DNA of 64,000 nucleotides from Leifsonia sp. SCN 70-46 (GCA_001725325.1 MEFY01000002.1:310001-374000); one strand, 5' to 3'. Positions 16,336 to 24,835 are shown, numbered from the stretch's first letter. The notes: a model not told the origin generated them from the sequence alone. Numbers and translations: made by a program.

Positions 16336-18084
16336 CTAGACCTCGGTCGACCAGCGGTCCCAGAGTGCGGCGTAGGCGCCGCCGCGCGCGAGGAGCTCGT
16401 CGTGCGAGCCGAGCTCGACGACGCGGCCCTGCTCGACCACCGCGATGCGGTCCGCGTCGTGGGCGGTGTGCAGGCGGTGCGCGATCGAGACGACGGTGCG
16501 GCCGGCGAGCACCGCGCCCAGCGCGCGCTCGACGGAACGCGCCGCGCGGGCATCCATGACCGACGTGGCCTCGTCGAGCACGAGCGTGTGCGGGTCGATG
16601 AGCACGAGGCGCGCGAGCGCGATCTGCTGCGCGTGAGCGGCACCGACGGGATGCCCGCCCGAGCCGACCATGGTGTGCACTCCGTCCGGCAGGCCGTCCA
16701 CCCACTCGCGCGCACCCGCCACGACGAGGGCGCCCAGGACGTCGTCGTCGGTGGACCCCTCGCTCCCCATGCGCACGTTGTCGGCGATGGTGCCGACGAA
16801 CACGTGGTGCTCCTGCGTGACCAGCGCGACCTCGCGTCGCAGCACCGCGAGCGGCAGCTCGGTGAGCGGCACCCCGCCGACCGTCGCCGAGCCCCGCGTG
16901 GGAGCGTCGATCCCCGCGATGATGCGCCCGATCGTCGACTTGCCGGCACCCGAGGGCCCGACTATCGCGAAGCGCTCCCCCGGTTCGAGCTCGAGGTCGA
17001 GGCCGTGGAGCACCTCGGGGCCGCTCGGATAGCTGTAGTGGACGCCGTCGAGCCGCACGCGCGGCCCGGCGGGACGGGCCCGCCCCTCGACACGGTCGGG
17101 CCCGATCCCGCCCACTCCGAGGATGCGCGCTAGCGACGCGAGCCCGAGCTGCAGGTTGTCGAGCCACCGCACGATCGCGATGATCGGCACCGTGAGCTGC
17201 ACGGCGTAGAGCGTCACGGTCGTCACGGCGCCCACGGTCGTGAGCCCGTGGGCGACGAGGTACCCGCCCCAGAGCAGTGCGATGGGGATGGGCACCGTGT
17301 ACGCGAGGCCGCTCACCGGCAGCAGCACGAGCTTGAGCCGCACGATGCGGTAGCGGCGGTGCCACAGCTCGGCGAGCGCGCCGTCGGTCGACGCGATGCG
17401 CTCGTCGCCGAGCGCCAGCGCGTCCACGACGCGCGCGCCGTCCATGGTCTCCGACACCGACCCGAACAGGTCGGAATAGCTCGCGTTGACGTCGAGGTAG
17501 GCCTGCGGCGCCCTCGCGAGGTACCAGCGCGCGACCACGACGATGACGGGAACGCCCACGAGCAGGGCGAGCGCGACGAGGGGCGCCGTCACGAATGCGG
17601 CGACGAACGTGAGGGCGACCGCGACGATCGAGACCGCGAGCTGCGGGATGGCCTGGCGCACGGTCGTCGCCACGGAGTCGATGTCGGCGGTCGTGCGCGT
17701 GAGCAGGTCGCCCGTGCCCGCGCTCTCCACGACCGAGATCGGCACCGCCGTGGCGTCGCGCATGAAGCCGTCGCGCAGCGTCGCGAATATCCGCTCCCCC
17801 AGCACCATCGCGAGCCGCGTGCCCAACCCCGTGAACACGGTCTGCAGCACGACCGCGACGAGCATCGTGAGGGCCAGCGCGGCGATGGCCCCGGCATCCG
17901 TACCCACTGTGAGTCCCTCGACAAGGCGCCCGACGACGAACGGGCCCACGAGGCCCGCGATCGCGGCGAGGGCGGCGAGCGCCGTGACCCCGGCGTACTC
18001 GAGGCGGTGCCGTCTGAGCAGCGTGAGCACGACGGTGCGCACGCGCCTGCCGTCGGCGATCGGGAGCTGCCCGCCGCTCGCCAT
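16336..18084 (-). CDS. ABC exporter-type half-transporter, intact Walker motifs, degenerate signature
   Basis: The 582-residue protein has six membrane segments (about 30-320) and a C-terminal nucleotide-binding domain. Walker A (GPSGAGKST, 376-384), Q-loop (TQEHH), Walker B with catalytic Glu505 (LVLDEATS) and H-loop His536 (SIAHR) are intact. The ABC signature, normally LSGGQ, reads VGAAH (480-484). Its partner gene upstream has the reverse defects, so the two should form a heterodimer with one working ATP site. It is the last gene of the operon starting at 24199 and is convergent with the oxidoreductase gene. The role in the arabinan locus is unknown; either export or an IrtAB-like import mode is possible. 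Confidence 0.85.
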   Translation of the reverse strand: MASGGQLPIADGRRVRTVVLTLLRRHRLEYAGVTALAALAAIAGLVGPFVVGRLVEGLTVGTDAGAIAALALTMLVAVVLQTVFTGLGTRLAMVLGERIFATLRDGFMRDATAVPISVVESAGTGDLLTRTTADIDSVATTVRQAIPQLAVSIVAVALTFVAAFVTAPLVALALLVGVPVIVVVARWYLARAPQAYLDVNASYSDLFGSVSETMDGARVVDALALGDERIASTDGALAELWHRRYRIVRLKLVLLPVSGLAYTVPIPIALLWGGYLVAHGLTTVGAVTTVTLYAVQLTVPIIAIVRWLDNLQLGLASLARILGVGGIGPDRVEGRARPAGPRVRLDGVHYSYPSGPEVLHGLDLELEPGERFAIVGPSGAGKSTIGRIIAGIDAPTRGSATVGGVPLTELPLAVLRREVALVTQEHHVFVGTIADNVRMGSEGSTDDDVLGALVVAGAREWVDGLPDGVHTMVGSGGHPVGAAHAQQIALARLVLIDPHTLVLDEATSVMDARAARSVERALGAVLAGRTVVSIAHRLHTAHDADRIAVVEQGRVVELGSHDELLARGGAYAALWDRWSTEV

Positions 18085-19796
18085 CAGTCGCCCTCCGCCC
18101 GACGCACGAGCGCGAGGTACTCGGGGTCGGTGTCGAGGAGCTCGCGGTGCGTGCCGACGGCCGAGACCGCGCCGCCCGTGAGCCGCACGACCTCGTCAGC
18201 CTCGGCGAGCAGCATGGGGCTCGTCGTCGCGACGAGGGTCGAACGGCCCTCCCGCGCGCGACGCAGGCGACCCGCGATGATCGCCTCGGTGTGGCTGTCG
18301 ACGGCCGACGTGGGATTCTCGAGCAGCAGCCACTCGGGCTCGAGCGCGAGAGCCCGGGCGAGCCCGATGCGCTGGCGCTGCCCGCCCGAGACGAGCCTGC
18401 CGCGCTCGCCGATCGCGCCGGCGAGCCCGTGCTGCACCGACTCCACGACGTCCCCGGCCGCCGCAGCGTGCACTGCCGCCGACACGGCGTCGTCGCCCGA
18501 TGTCCCATGCGGGTCGACCGCGTCGCGCAGGGTGCCGCGGAACAGGAACGGGTCGGCATCGGCCCGCACGATGCGAGCGCGCAGCGCGGGTAGCGCGATG
18601 GACGAGAGCGGGTCGGCACCCCAGCGCACCCCGCCGGCATCCGGCGCCGTGTCGTCGAGTCGGGCGAGCCGGTCGAGGAGGGCGGAGACCGACGCCGCGT
18701 CGTCTCCCACGAGGGCGACGAACCGTCCGGGCTCGAGGTGCAGGCCGCTCGCATCGTCGTGCAGCGCACCGTCGGCGGGGGGACGGCCTCCCGCCGCCGA
18801 CGTGAGGGGTTCGACGGCGAGCACCCCGAGCACGCGCCCCGCACCCACCTGCCCGCGCGTGAACGCCGAGACGGCCTCGGCCGCGAGGCGGATGGGTATG
18901 ACGAGGAACCCCGCATAGCCGTAGAACGAGACGAGCTGGCCGGGGGTGAGGTGACCTGCCTGCACGAGGAGCGCCCCCGCCCACGTGAGCGCGACGATGA
19001 AGCACCCGGGGATGAGCACCTGGATCGCGTCGATGAGCCCCAGGGGCGTCGCGAGCCGGATGCCCGCGGCCTTCGTCTCGTCGGAGGCCCGCTGGTAGCG
19101 GTCGACGAACATGGCCTCACCGCCGGCCCCCCGCAGCACCCGGAGACCCGCCACGGTGTCGGCGGCGAGCGCCGTCATCCGCCCCGACGCCGCGCGTTGA
19201 TCCGCCTGACGCGTGCGCAGCGGCCGCACCACGACGAAGAACAGCGCCGAGGAGAGGGGCACGCCGACGAGCACGAGCAGCCCGAGCGGCACCGAGCTTC
19301 CGAGCAGGATCGCGCCGACGATGCCGTAGGACAGGAGCGCGGCGATGAAGGCGCCCACGAGGTAGCCGAGGTGGGCTATCGACATGGCGTCCCCGGTGAC
19401 CGTCGCACCGATCTCGCCCGTCGAGACACGCTTGCCGATCGCGTAGCCCGCGCGCGCGGCATGCCTCGAGATGAGGCCTATCGATCGATAGGTCGCGCGC
19501 ATCCAGTTGATGATGCCGCCACGGTCGCGCAGTCCCTCGACCACCGAGTGCACCGCCTCGAAGGCGAGCACGATGCCCGCCCAGATGAGCAGCCGCACCA
19601 GGTCGCCCGTGGCCACGCCCTCGTCGATGGTGCGGCCGATCGCCCACGGCGTGAAGGCGAGCGTGCACAGCCATACGGTGTCGAGGGCCGTGCCCAGCGC
19701 TATCGACACCCACTGGTGCCGCGCCAGCCACCCGAGGTACGCCGTGGGCCGGCGCGGTGGCGCGCCGGCCGGGAGCGGTTCGGGGAGGGGGTGCAC
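18084..19796 (-). CDS. ABC exporter-type half-transporter, degenerate Walker motifs, intact signature
   Basis: The 570-residue protein has six membrane segments (about 28-320) and a nucleotide-binding domain in which only the signature is canonical (LVSGGQRQRIGLAR, 468-481). The Walker A loop reads GDDAASVS (364-371), without the Lys. Walker B reads WLLLEN (489-494), with the catalytic Glu replaced by Asn. The H-loop His is lost (ATTSP, 523-527). It shares one base with the next gene and follows the second sugar permease immediately (TAG then GTG). Together with the 16336-18084 protein it should make a heterodimer with one active and one dead ATP site. Confidence 0.85.
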   Translation of the reverse strand: MHPLPEPLPAGAPPRRPTAYLGWLARHQWVSIALGTALDTVWLCTLAFTPWAIGRTIDEGVATGDLVRLLIWAGIVLAFEAVHSVVEGLRDRGGIINWMRATYRSIGLISRHAARAGYAIGKRVSTGEIGATVTGDAMSIAHLGYLVGAFIAALLSYGIVGAILLGSSVPLGLLVLVGVPLSSALFFVVVRPLRTRQADQRAASGRMTALAADTVAGLRVLRGAGGEAMFVDRYQRASDETKAAGIRLATPLGLIDAIQVLIPGCFIVALTWAGALLVQAGHLTPGQLVSFYGYAGFLVIPIRLAAEAVSAFTRGQVGAGRVLGVLAVEPLTSAAGGRPPADGALHDDASGLHLEPGRFVALVGDDAASVSALLDRLARLDDTAPDAGGVRWGADPLSSIALPALRARIVRADADPFLFRGTLRDAVDPHGTSGDDAVSAAVHAAAAGDVVESVQHGLAGAIGERGRLVSGGQRQRIGLARALALEPEWLLLENPTSAVDSHTEAIIAGRLRRAREGRSTLVATTSPMLLAEADEVVRLTGGAVSAVGTHRELLDTDPEYLALVRRAEGD

Positions 19797-20645
19797 CTAC
19801 TTGATGCCGGAGATGCGCACGCCGTTGACGATGTAGCGCTGGAAGAACAGGACGAGGATGATCGTCGGCAGCGCCGCGAGGGTCGACCCCGCCATGAGCA
19901 GGCCCCACTCGTTGCCGCGGTCGGAGCGGAAGTTGCCGAGGAACTGCATGATCTGCGTGAGGTCGGGGTTCGTGATCGTGAGGATGGGCCACACGTACGC
20001 GTTCCAATAGGCCATGTACGACCCGATCCCGACGACCACGAAGACCGCCGCAGACTGCGGCACGAAGATCTTCGTGAAGATCTGCCATCGGCTCGCGCCG
20101 TCGATGAGCGCGGCCTCCTCCACGGCGACGGGCATGTTGAGGTAGAACTGCCGCAGGAAGAACATCTGCACGGCCGATGCCACTCCGGGGATGATGAGCA
20201 CCGCGAGCGTGTCGAGCATGCCCAGCTGCGACACGACCATGAACGAGGTCAGCAGGATCGCCATGCCCGGGATGAACATCGGCAAGATGCAGAACACCCA
20301 CCAGAAGCGCTTGAAGGCGAAGTCGAGCCGCGCGAGCGCGTACGCCGCCATCGAGTTGACGGCGATGCTCAGCACCGTGAAGATCACCGCCCCCAGGAAC
20401 GTGATGATCATGGCGCGCGAGAACTGCGGGTCTTGCACGATCGCCACGTAGTTCTTGGGATCCCACATGTCGGGGAAGAACTGGAAGGGCGAGCGCAGCA
20501 CCTCGGTCTTGCCCTTGAACCCGGCGATGACCATCCACGCGAGCGGGAACAGGAGGCTCACGGTGATGAGCACGAGCCCGACGATCTTGAGGAGTCGGTT
20601 GCGATCGCCCCGCCGGAGCGAGCCCCGCGTCGTCGTCGTCGACAT
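19797..20645 (-). CDS. Sugar ABC importer permease (MalG-like)
   Basis: The 282-residue membrane protein has six segments and the EAA loop, EEAALIDGASRWQIFTKIFV (about 161-180), which contacts the ATPase. It is a CUT1-family inner-membrane component. Its ATG at 20645 overlaps the stop of the upstream permease by one base. No dedicated ATPase gene occurs in this operon, so a shared MsiK-type ATPase elsewhere in the genome is expected to drive it. The natural cargo would be D-arabino-oligosaccharides, judged only from the surrounding hydrolases. Confidence 0.87.
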   Translation of the reverse strand: MSTTTTRGSLRRGDRNRLLKIVGLVLITVSLLFPLAWMVIAGFKGKTEVLRSPFQFFPDMWDPKNYVAIVQDPQFSRAMIITFLGAVIFTVLSIAVNSMAAYALARLDFAFKRFWWVFCILPMFIPGMAILLTSFMVVSQLGMLDTLAVLIIPGVASAVQMFFLRQFYLNMPVAVEEAALIDGASRWQIFTKIFVPQSAAVFVVVGIGSYMAYWNAYVWPILTITNPDLTQIMQFLGNFRSDRGNEWGLLMAGSTLAALPTIILVLFFQRYIVNGVRISGIK

Positions 20646-21619
20646 CAGCCGTCCACCGCCTTGTCTGAGTTGATGAGCCGGAACACGAGCACCGAGATGA
20701 GCCCGAGCACCACGAACAGCAGCAGCGCGGTCGTGAGCGAGAAGCTCGTCGCGTAGGGCGTCGCGCCGCGGAAGTTGTTGAAGATGAAGAGGTTCGGCGT
20801 CGTCGTCGCGTTCACGGGACCGCCGTTGGTCATGACGAGCGGCAGGTCGAGCATCTGGATCGCGGCGGTGAAGCCCGTGACGAACAGGTACAGCAGGATG
20901 TTCTTCAGCAGCGGGATGGTGATGTAGAAGGTGCGCTTGAAGAACCCCGCGCCGTCGAGCTCAGCCGACTCGTAGTAGCTGTCGGGGATGTCGAGCAGGC
21001 CCGCGAGCATGATGAGCGTCGTGATGCCCAGCCCGAGCCAGATCGCCGGCACCGCTATGGCGGGCAGCGCGGTGCCGGGGTTGTTGAGCCACGCCACCGG
21101 TCCGGCGTTGAGCAACGAGAGGAACCAGTTGATCACGCCCTGGTCCTGGTACATGAAGAGGAACAGCACGGACGCCACCACGGTCGAGATGACGGCGGGC
21201 ACGTAGACCGTGACCTTCATGAAGCTCGCCATGCGCTTGCTGAGCACCTTGATGAAGCTCGCGAGCAGGAGGGAGATGATCATCCCGGCGGGCACCACCA
21301 TCGCCGCGAACTCGATCCCGACGACGAGGGAGTTCCAGAACTTCGGGTCCTGGAGCACGAACATGTAGTACTGGAGGCCGACGAACTCCGACCCCTTGTA
21401 GAAGCTGATCTTGAAGAAGCTCAGGTAGATCGCGTAGATGAGCGGCCAGATCACGAAGATCGACGAGAGGATCACCATGGGCGCGATCATGAGGTACGCC
21501 GTGCGGTTGTTCCGCAGGTGCTTGGCCACGCGAGGGGTCGATCCCCTTCGCCGTCTCAGGCCGGGGCTGACACCGGCGACCTGGCCCGTGATGGTCTCGG
21601 TGGGCGTGAGTGCAGACAC
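20645..21619 (-). CDS. Sugar ABC importer permease (MalF-like)
   Basis: The 324-residue permease has a basic, cytoplasmic N terminus (LRRRRGSTPRVAKHLRNN, about 21-38), six membrane segments and the EAA loop YESAELDGAGFFKRTFYITI (about 221-240). It is the partner of the permease at 19797-20645. It begins with GTG at 21619, 66 bases after the solute-binding protein gene. A 13-base-pair hairpin lies in that gap and probably sets a lower level for the permeases than for the binding protein. Confidence 0.87.
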   Translation of the reverse strand: MSALTPTETITGQVAGVSPGLRRRRGSTPRVAKHLRNNRTAYLMIAPMVILSSIFVIWPLIYAIYLSFFKISFYKGSEFVGLQYYMFVLQDPKFWNSLVVGIEFAAMVVPAGMIISLLLASFIKVLSKRMASFMKVTVYVPAVISTVVASVLFLFMYQDQGVINWFLSLLNAGPVAWLNNPGTALPAIAVPAIWLGLGITTLIMLAGLLDIPDSYYESAELDGAGFFKRTFYITIPLLKNILLYLFVTGFTAAIQMLDLPLVMTNGGPVNATTTPNLFIFNNFRGATPYATSFSLTTALLLFVVLGLISVLVFRLINSDKAVDG

Positions 21620-21639
21620 GGTCCATCCCCTCGGTTGAG

Positions 21640-21672
21640 GCGGTGCCCCGGGCGCTCGGCCCGGGGCACCGC
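21640..21672 (-). terminator. Intercistronic hairpin between binding-protein and permease genes
   Basis: Arms GCGGTGCCCCGGG (21640-21652) and CCCGGGGCACCGC (21660-21672) pair perfectly over 13 bases with a 7-base loop. There is no T-run. Hairpins here in sugar ABC operons usually stabilise the upstream binding-protein message or partly terminate transcription. Confidence 0.75.
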
Positions 21673-21685
21673 CGGTGTCGACTAG

Positions 21686-23023
21686 CTACTTCTTGGGCGC
21701 AGTGCCGGCAAGGCCCTGCTTGGCGATCACGTCGTTGATCGCGGCGTCGGCTGTCGCGAGCGACCCCTCGACCGTATCCGTGCCCTTCATCGCCGACTCG
21801 ATCGCCGTGCCGAAGGCGAGCGCGACATCCCAGGGGTAGCCGGGCTCCTGCTTGCCGTAGGCGACGACCTTGTCCGAGATGATCTTCATGAACGGGTCGG
21901 CGCTGGCGTCGGGGTCGGAGGCGAGGGCCTCGTCGACCGACGTGCGCACCGTGTACTTCGAGTATCCGGCAGCCTTGAAGAAGTCGGACATGATGGCCGG
22001 GTCACCCGCGAGCAGGTACTGGATGAAGTCCGCGGCCGCCTGCGGGTTCTTCGACTTGGAGTCGAGCGTGAGAGTCCAGCCGCCGAGAGTGGCGGTGGGC
22101 TTCGTCTGGTCGCCGTCGATGGACGGGAACGGGGCGACCATCGTCTTGGCGAGCATGTCGGGGAAGTCGTTCTTCAGCTGGCCGATGACCCACGAGCCGC
22201 CCGCCATCATCGCGACCTCGCCCGCGCCGTAGGGTGAGCCGTCCGCGTAGCCGACCTTCGGCTGCTGGGGGATGAGGTTGCCCTGGTAGAGCGTCTTGTA
22301 GAACTCGAGCAGCTTGTCGAAGCACGGGTCGGTGGCGTCGGCCTTCGACCAGTCGTCGTTGATCGGCAGGTGTCCGCAGGCGTTGTACTGCAGGCCCCAG
22401 CTCGACCAGCCCAGGTCGGGCGCGGTCGAGGCGATGGTCATGCCCTTCACGTCGCCGCTCGTGAGCTTGGTCGACCAGTCGACGAGCTCCGCCCAGCTCG
22501 TGGGGGGCGAGTCGGGGTCGAGGCCGGCGGCCTTCACGAGGTCGGTGTTGTAGTAGAGCACCGTCGAGGGCTCGACGAGCATCGGGTAGGCGTAGTGCTT
22601 GCCGTCGATGGTCACGAAGCTCGCGACGTTCTCCTTGATGTCGGAGAACGACTCGGCGGGCATGTAGTCGTCGAGGGCGGCGAACTGCCCGTTCACGACG
22701 CCCGCGGCGATGTTGCCGTAGTTGGTGGTCGCGATGTCGGGCTGCTTGCCCGCGGCCTGGGCGGCCTGGAGCTTCTGCGCCCAGGTGTCGGCGGGGATGA
22801 CCTGGTAGTCGACGTGCACCTTGTCCTGCGACTTGTTGAACGCGTCGACGTACTTCTTGAACCAGACGCCCTGGTAGTCCTCGAACTTCTGCTGCCAGAA
22901 CGTGACGGTGGTGGTGCCGCTGGCGGCGTCGCCGCCGCCGCCAGTGGAGCAGCCCGTGAGTACCAGGGCGGTGCTCACGACCGCGGCAGCGACCATCGCT
23001 ACCCTGTTGCGCCTCTTGTGCAT
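21686..23023 (-). CDS. Extracellular sugar-binding lipoprotein of the ABC importer
   Basis: The 445-residue protein has a lipoprotein signal (lipobox LVLTGC, Cys25) and a solute-binding family 1 fold, with TVTFWQQKFEDYQGVWFKKY (about 39-58), YPMLVEPSTVLYYN and AMMAGGSWVIGQL. It would capture oligosaccharides at the outer face of the membrane and pass them to the two permeases downstream. It lies 51 bases after the DUF4185 endo-hydrolase gene in the same operon, which pairs cutting with capture. A GAGAGGAAG ribosome site precedes the ATG. Specificity for D-arabinan fragments is inferred from context only. Confidence 0.88.
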   Translation of the reverse strand: MHKRRNRVAMVAAAVVSTALVLTGCSTGGGGDAASGTTTVTFWQQKFEDYQGVWFKKYVDAFNKSQDKVHVDYQVIPADTWAQKLQAAQAAGKQPDIATTNYGNIAAGVVNGQFAALDDYMPAESFSDIKENVASFVTIDGKHYAYPMLVEPSTVLYYNTDLVKAAGLDPDSPPTSWAELVDWSTKLTSGDVKGMTIASTAPDLGWSSWGLQYNACGHLPINDDWSKADATDPCFDKLLEFYKTLYQGNLIPQQPKVGYADGSPYGAGEVAMMAGGSWVIGQLKNDFPDMLAKTMVAPFPSIDGDQTKPTATLGGWTLTLDSKSKNPQAAADFIQYLLAGDPAIMSDFFKAAGYSKYTVRTSVDEALASDPDASADPFMKIISDKVVAYGKQEPGYPWDVALAFGTAIESAMKGTDTVEGSLATADAAINDVIAKQGLAGTAPKK

Positions 23024-23074
23024 GGTGCTTCCTCTCGTGATCCGGCTCGTCCTCGAGCCGAGTATGTGTGCCGA

Positions 23075-24199
23075 TCAGTCCTTGGACAGCTCGGCCTTGT
23101 ACCAGAACACGTTGTACGGATCCCAGATGGACAGGCCGAAGTAGATCGTCCTGCCGCCGTCCGACGTGTAGTTCGGCGCCATGAAGGGTGCGTACGGCCC
23201 CGGAACGTCAGTTGCCCCTACGAGCGTGATCGGGTCTCCCCACGGACCCCACGGGTTGATGCCCTCGCGGATGACCGCACCGTCGCCGTCGCGGAGGTAG
23301 GTCATGATCCACCGGCCGAGGTAGTCGTTCCAGACCACGGAGAGCTCGCCCACCGTGTCGTCAAGCACGAGCGCCGCGTCATCCGGCGATGACGACCACT
23401 GCGGCTCGCCCTCGGCGTCCGTCTCGGTGAAGTAGTTCCACGCCGCGGGGTCTTCGACCTTCGACGCCTCGACCTTGGCGAGCGCGACCCCCGAGAACCG
23501 CCCGTGGGTGATTCCCCAGAAGTACAGCCAGTCGACACCGTCCTCGGTGACGTGGAACGGGCTCACCTGCACGAAGTTGCTCTCGCCGCCCCAGCGCGGC
23601 TCGTCGAGCACGGTCCAGGTCTGTCCGGAGTCGGTGGACTTCGCGAGGCCGGCGTCGTTGACCTCCCACTCGCCCGGCACGCCCCAGTGGCGCACCGACA
23701 TCCAGTGCAGGTACATCGCGCCGTTGGCCGCGAACCCGTGCGTGGGGATGACCGTCATCTCGTCGTTGTCGATCTTCTTCGACGGCAGCAGCTCGGTGGC
23801 GAGCCCGATGTCGTCCACGACCATGCCGTCGAGCGTGATCCCGTCGCTCGGATCGGTGTCGGTCGTGTACCCGAGGGTGTTCGACCGCCAGAACGACCCG
23901 CCCCCGCCGATCTGGTCGGCGTCGCGCTCACCGAACGTGTCGCCGAACACGAACCACGTCTTGCCGTCGTACTGGAACATCGAGCCGAGGTCCGTGCCGT
24001 ACACGGCGTACTGGTCGGTCCTGCTGGAGGAGTCCGCGCCCGTGACCTGGCCGAGCTGCTCGACACCGGTCACGCCGGTCAGGAGGAAGGGGGAGTCTGC
24101 GGGATTCGTCACGACGGCACCGGTGGATGTGCAGCCCGCGAGTGCGGCGATGCCCAGCAGCACTGCTGCCGCGGCCGCTCTCACTCGGGTTGCGCGCAT
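23075..24199 (-). CDS. DUF4185 / GH183 lipoprotein, candidate endo-D-arabinanase
   Basis: The 374-residue protein has a lipoprotein signal (lipobox AALAGC, Cys23) followed by the DUF4185 propeller. The hallmark stretch YGTDLGSMFQYDGKTWFVFG starts at residue 67, and Asp70 and Asp87 are the likely catalytic pair. Further blades include GGSFWRSNTLGY, MYLHWMSVRHWG, STDSGQTWTV and GRTIYFGLSIWDPYNVFWY at the C terminus. DUF4185 proteins were recently assigned to family GH183, whose characterised members cut mycobacterial D-arabinan internally. Membrane anchoring outside the cell suits that task. It is the first gene of the operon with the ABC importer and has an operator-containing promoter. Confidence 0.87.
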   Translation of the reverse strand: MRATRVRAAAAAVLLGIAALAGCTSTGAVVTNPADSPFLLTGVTGVEQLGQVTGADSSSRTDQYAVYGTDLGSMFQYDGKTWFVFGDTFGERDADQIGGGGSFWRSNTLGYTTDTDPSDGITLDGMVVDDIGLATELLPSKKIDNDEMTVIPTHGFAANGAMYLHWMSVRHWGVPGEWEVNDAGLAKSTDSGQTWTVLDEPRWGGESNFVQVSPFHVTEDGVDWLYFWGITHGRFSGVALAKVEASKVEDPAAWNYFTETDAEGEPQWSSSPDDAALVLDDTVGELSVVWNDYLGRWIMTYLRDGDGAVIREGINPWGPWGDPITLVGATDVPGPYAPFMAPNYTSDGGRTIYFGLSIWDPYNVFWYKAELSKD

Positions 24200-24234
24200 C
24201 CCTGCTCCCTCCTCATCGAAGAACTTCTGCCACC

Positions 24235-24263
24235 AGTAGACATCAAGAAATCGATTCCGTCAA
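24235..24263 (-). promoter_or_regulatory. Promoter with LacI operator in the spacer, DUF4185/ABC operon
   Basis: On the minus strand TTGACG (24263-24258) and TCTACT (24240-24235) are separated by 17 bases. The LacI-type palindrome, GAAATCGATTCC on the plus strand, occupies 24247-24258 between them, so bound repressor would block polymerase. A GAGGAGGGAG ribosome site lies at 24205-24214. Confidence 0.78.
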
Positions 24264-24300
24264 GAACGGCATGAGAGGGCATGAAATTGGCCTGAAACTT

Positions 24301-24328
24301 CAATGAATCATTGGAAGAAACCGATTAC
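24301..24328. promoter_or_regulatory. Auxiliary operator-like sites upstream of the DUF4185 promoter
   Basis: A degenerate copy of the LacI palindrome, GAAACCGATTAC, lies at 24317-24328, 70 bases from the main operator, a distance that could allow looping. Next to it is a small palindrome CAATGAATCATTG (24301-24313). Confidence 0.4.
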
Positions 24329-24400
24329 AAGAATCTGTCAGATCAGGCGGACAAAAGGGCAGCAGAGTTCCGTGGGCGCGACGCCGGCCACCGGGTCGGG

Positions 24401-24808
24401 TCAGTAGGTGACGAGGCCTTTTCGCAAGATGATGTTGCCGAACGGGCGCGTCTCACCCGTGCGCACGGCGAGGAACGCGGCATCCGCCCGGGCATAGAAC
24501 TCGGCGCGCTCGAGCTCGGCCGCGCCCTCGGGACCGACGCCCGCGGCGATGAGCATCTCGTGCTGCAGGGCGGTCAGGCCGTCGGGCGTGCGCATGAGGT
24601 CCACAGCGATCCCGGAGTCGAGAGGCAGCACGCTCCTGATCGCCGCGACGAGCTCCGGCGCCCCCACCCCCGGCAGGACGAGTGCGTGCTGTCCGGCGGC
24701 GCGGGCCGGGAAGTGCGCGTCGCTCACGACCACCGCGTCGGAGTGCCCCATCTGGTCGAGCCTCAAGAGCAGTTCGCCGGTCAGGAGGGGATGCACGCCA
24801 CTAAGCAT
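24401..24808 (-). CDS. fucU: RbsD/FucU-family sugar mutarotase
   Basis: The 135-residue protein is a full-length member of the RbsD/FucU family, starting MLSGVHPLLTGELLLRLDQMGHSDAVVVSDAHFP, in which the GHSD and DAHFP residues form the sugar site. It ends with NIILRKGLVTY, the C-terminal Tyr region typical of FucU. These enzymes interconvert anomers of fucose, ribose and related sugars. For D-arabinose released by furanosidases, mutarotation would feed the isomerase, which acts on a particular anomer. It lies upstream of the DUF4185 operon on the same strand. A -10 TAGCTT six bases before the ATG (24815-24820) suggests its own leaderless promoter without the LacI site. Confidence 0.85.
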   Translation of the reverse strand: MLSGVHPLLTGELLLRLDQMGHSDAVVVSDAHFPARAAGQHALVLPGVGAPELVAAIRSVLPLDSGIAVDLMRTPDGLTALQHEMLIAAGVGPEGAAELERAEFYARADAAFLAVRTGETRPFGNIILRKGLVTY

Positions 24809-24835
24809 GGGTGAAAGCTACCAGCAGGCGATGGG

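Noticed and set aside
16336-19796. A drug-resistance exporter unrelated to the arabinan locus
   Set aside because: It cannot be excluded, but tight linkage (TAG followed directly by GTG) to the sugar permeases argues for shared expression with the locus.
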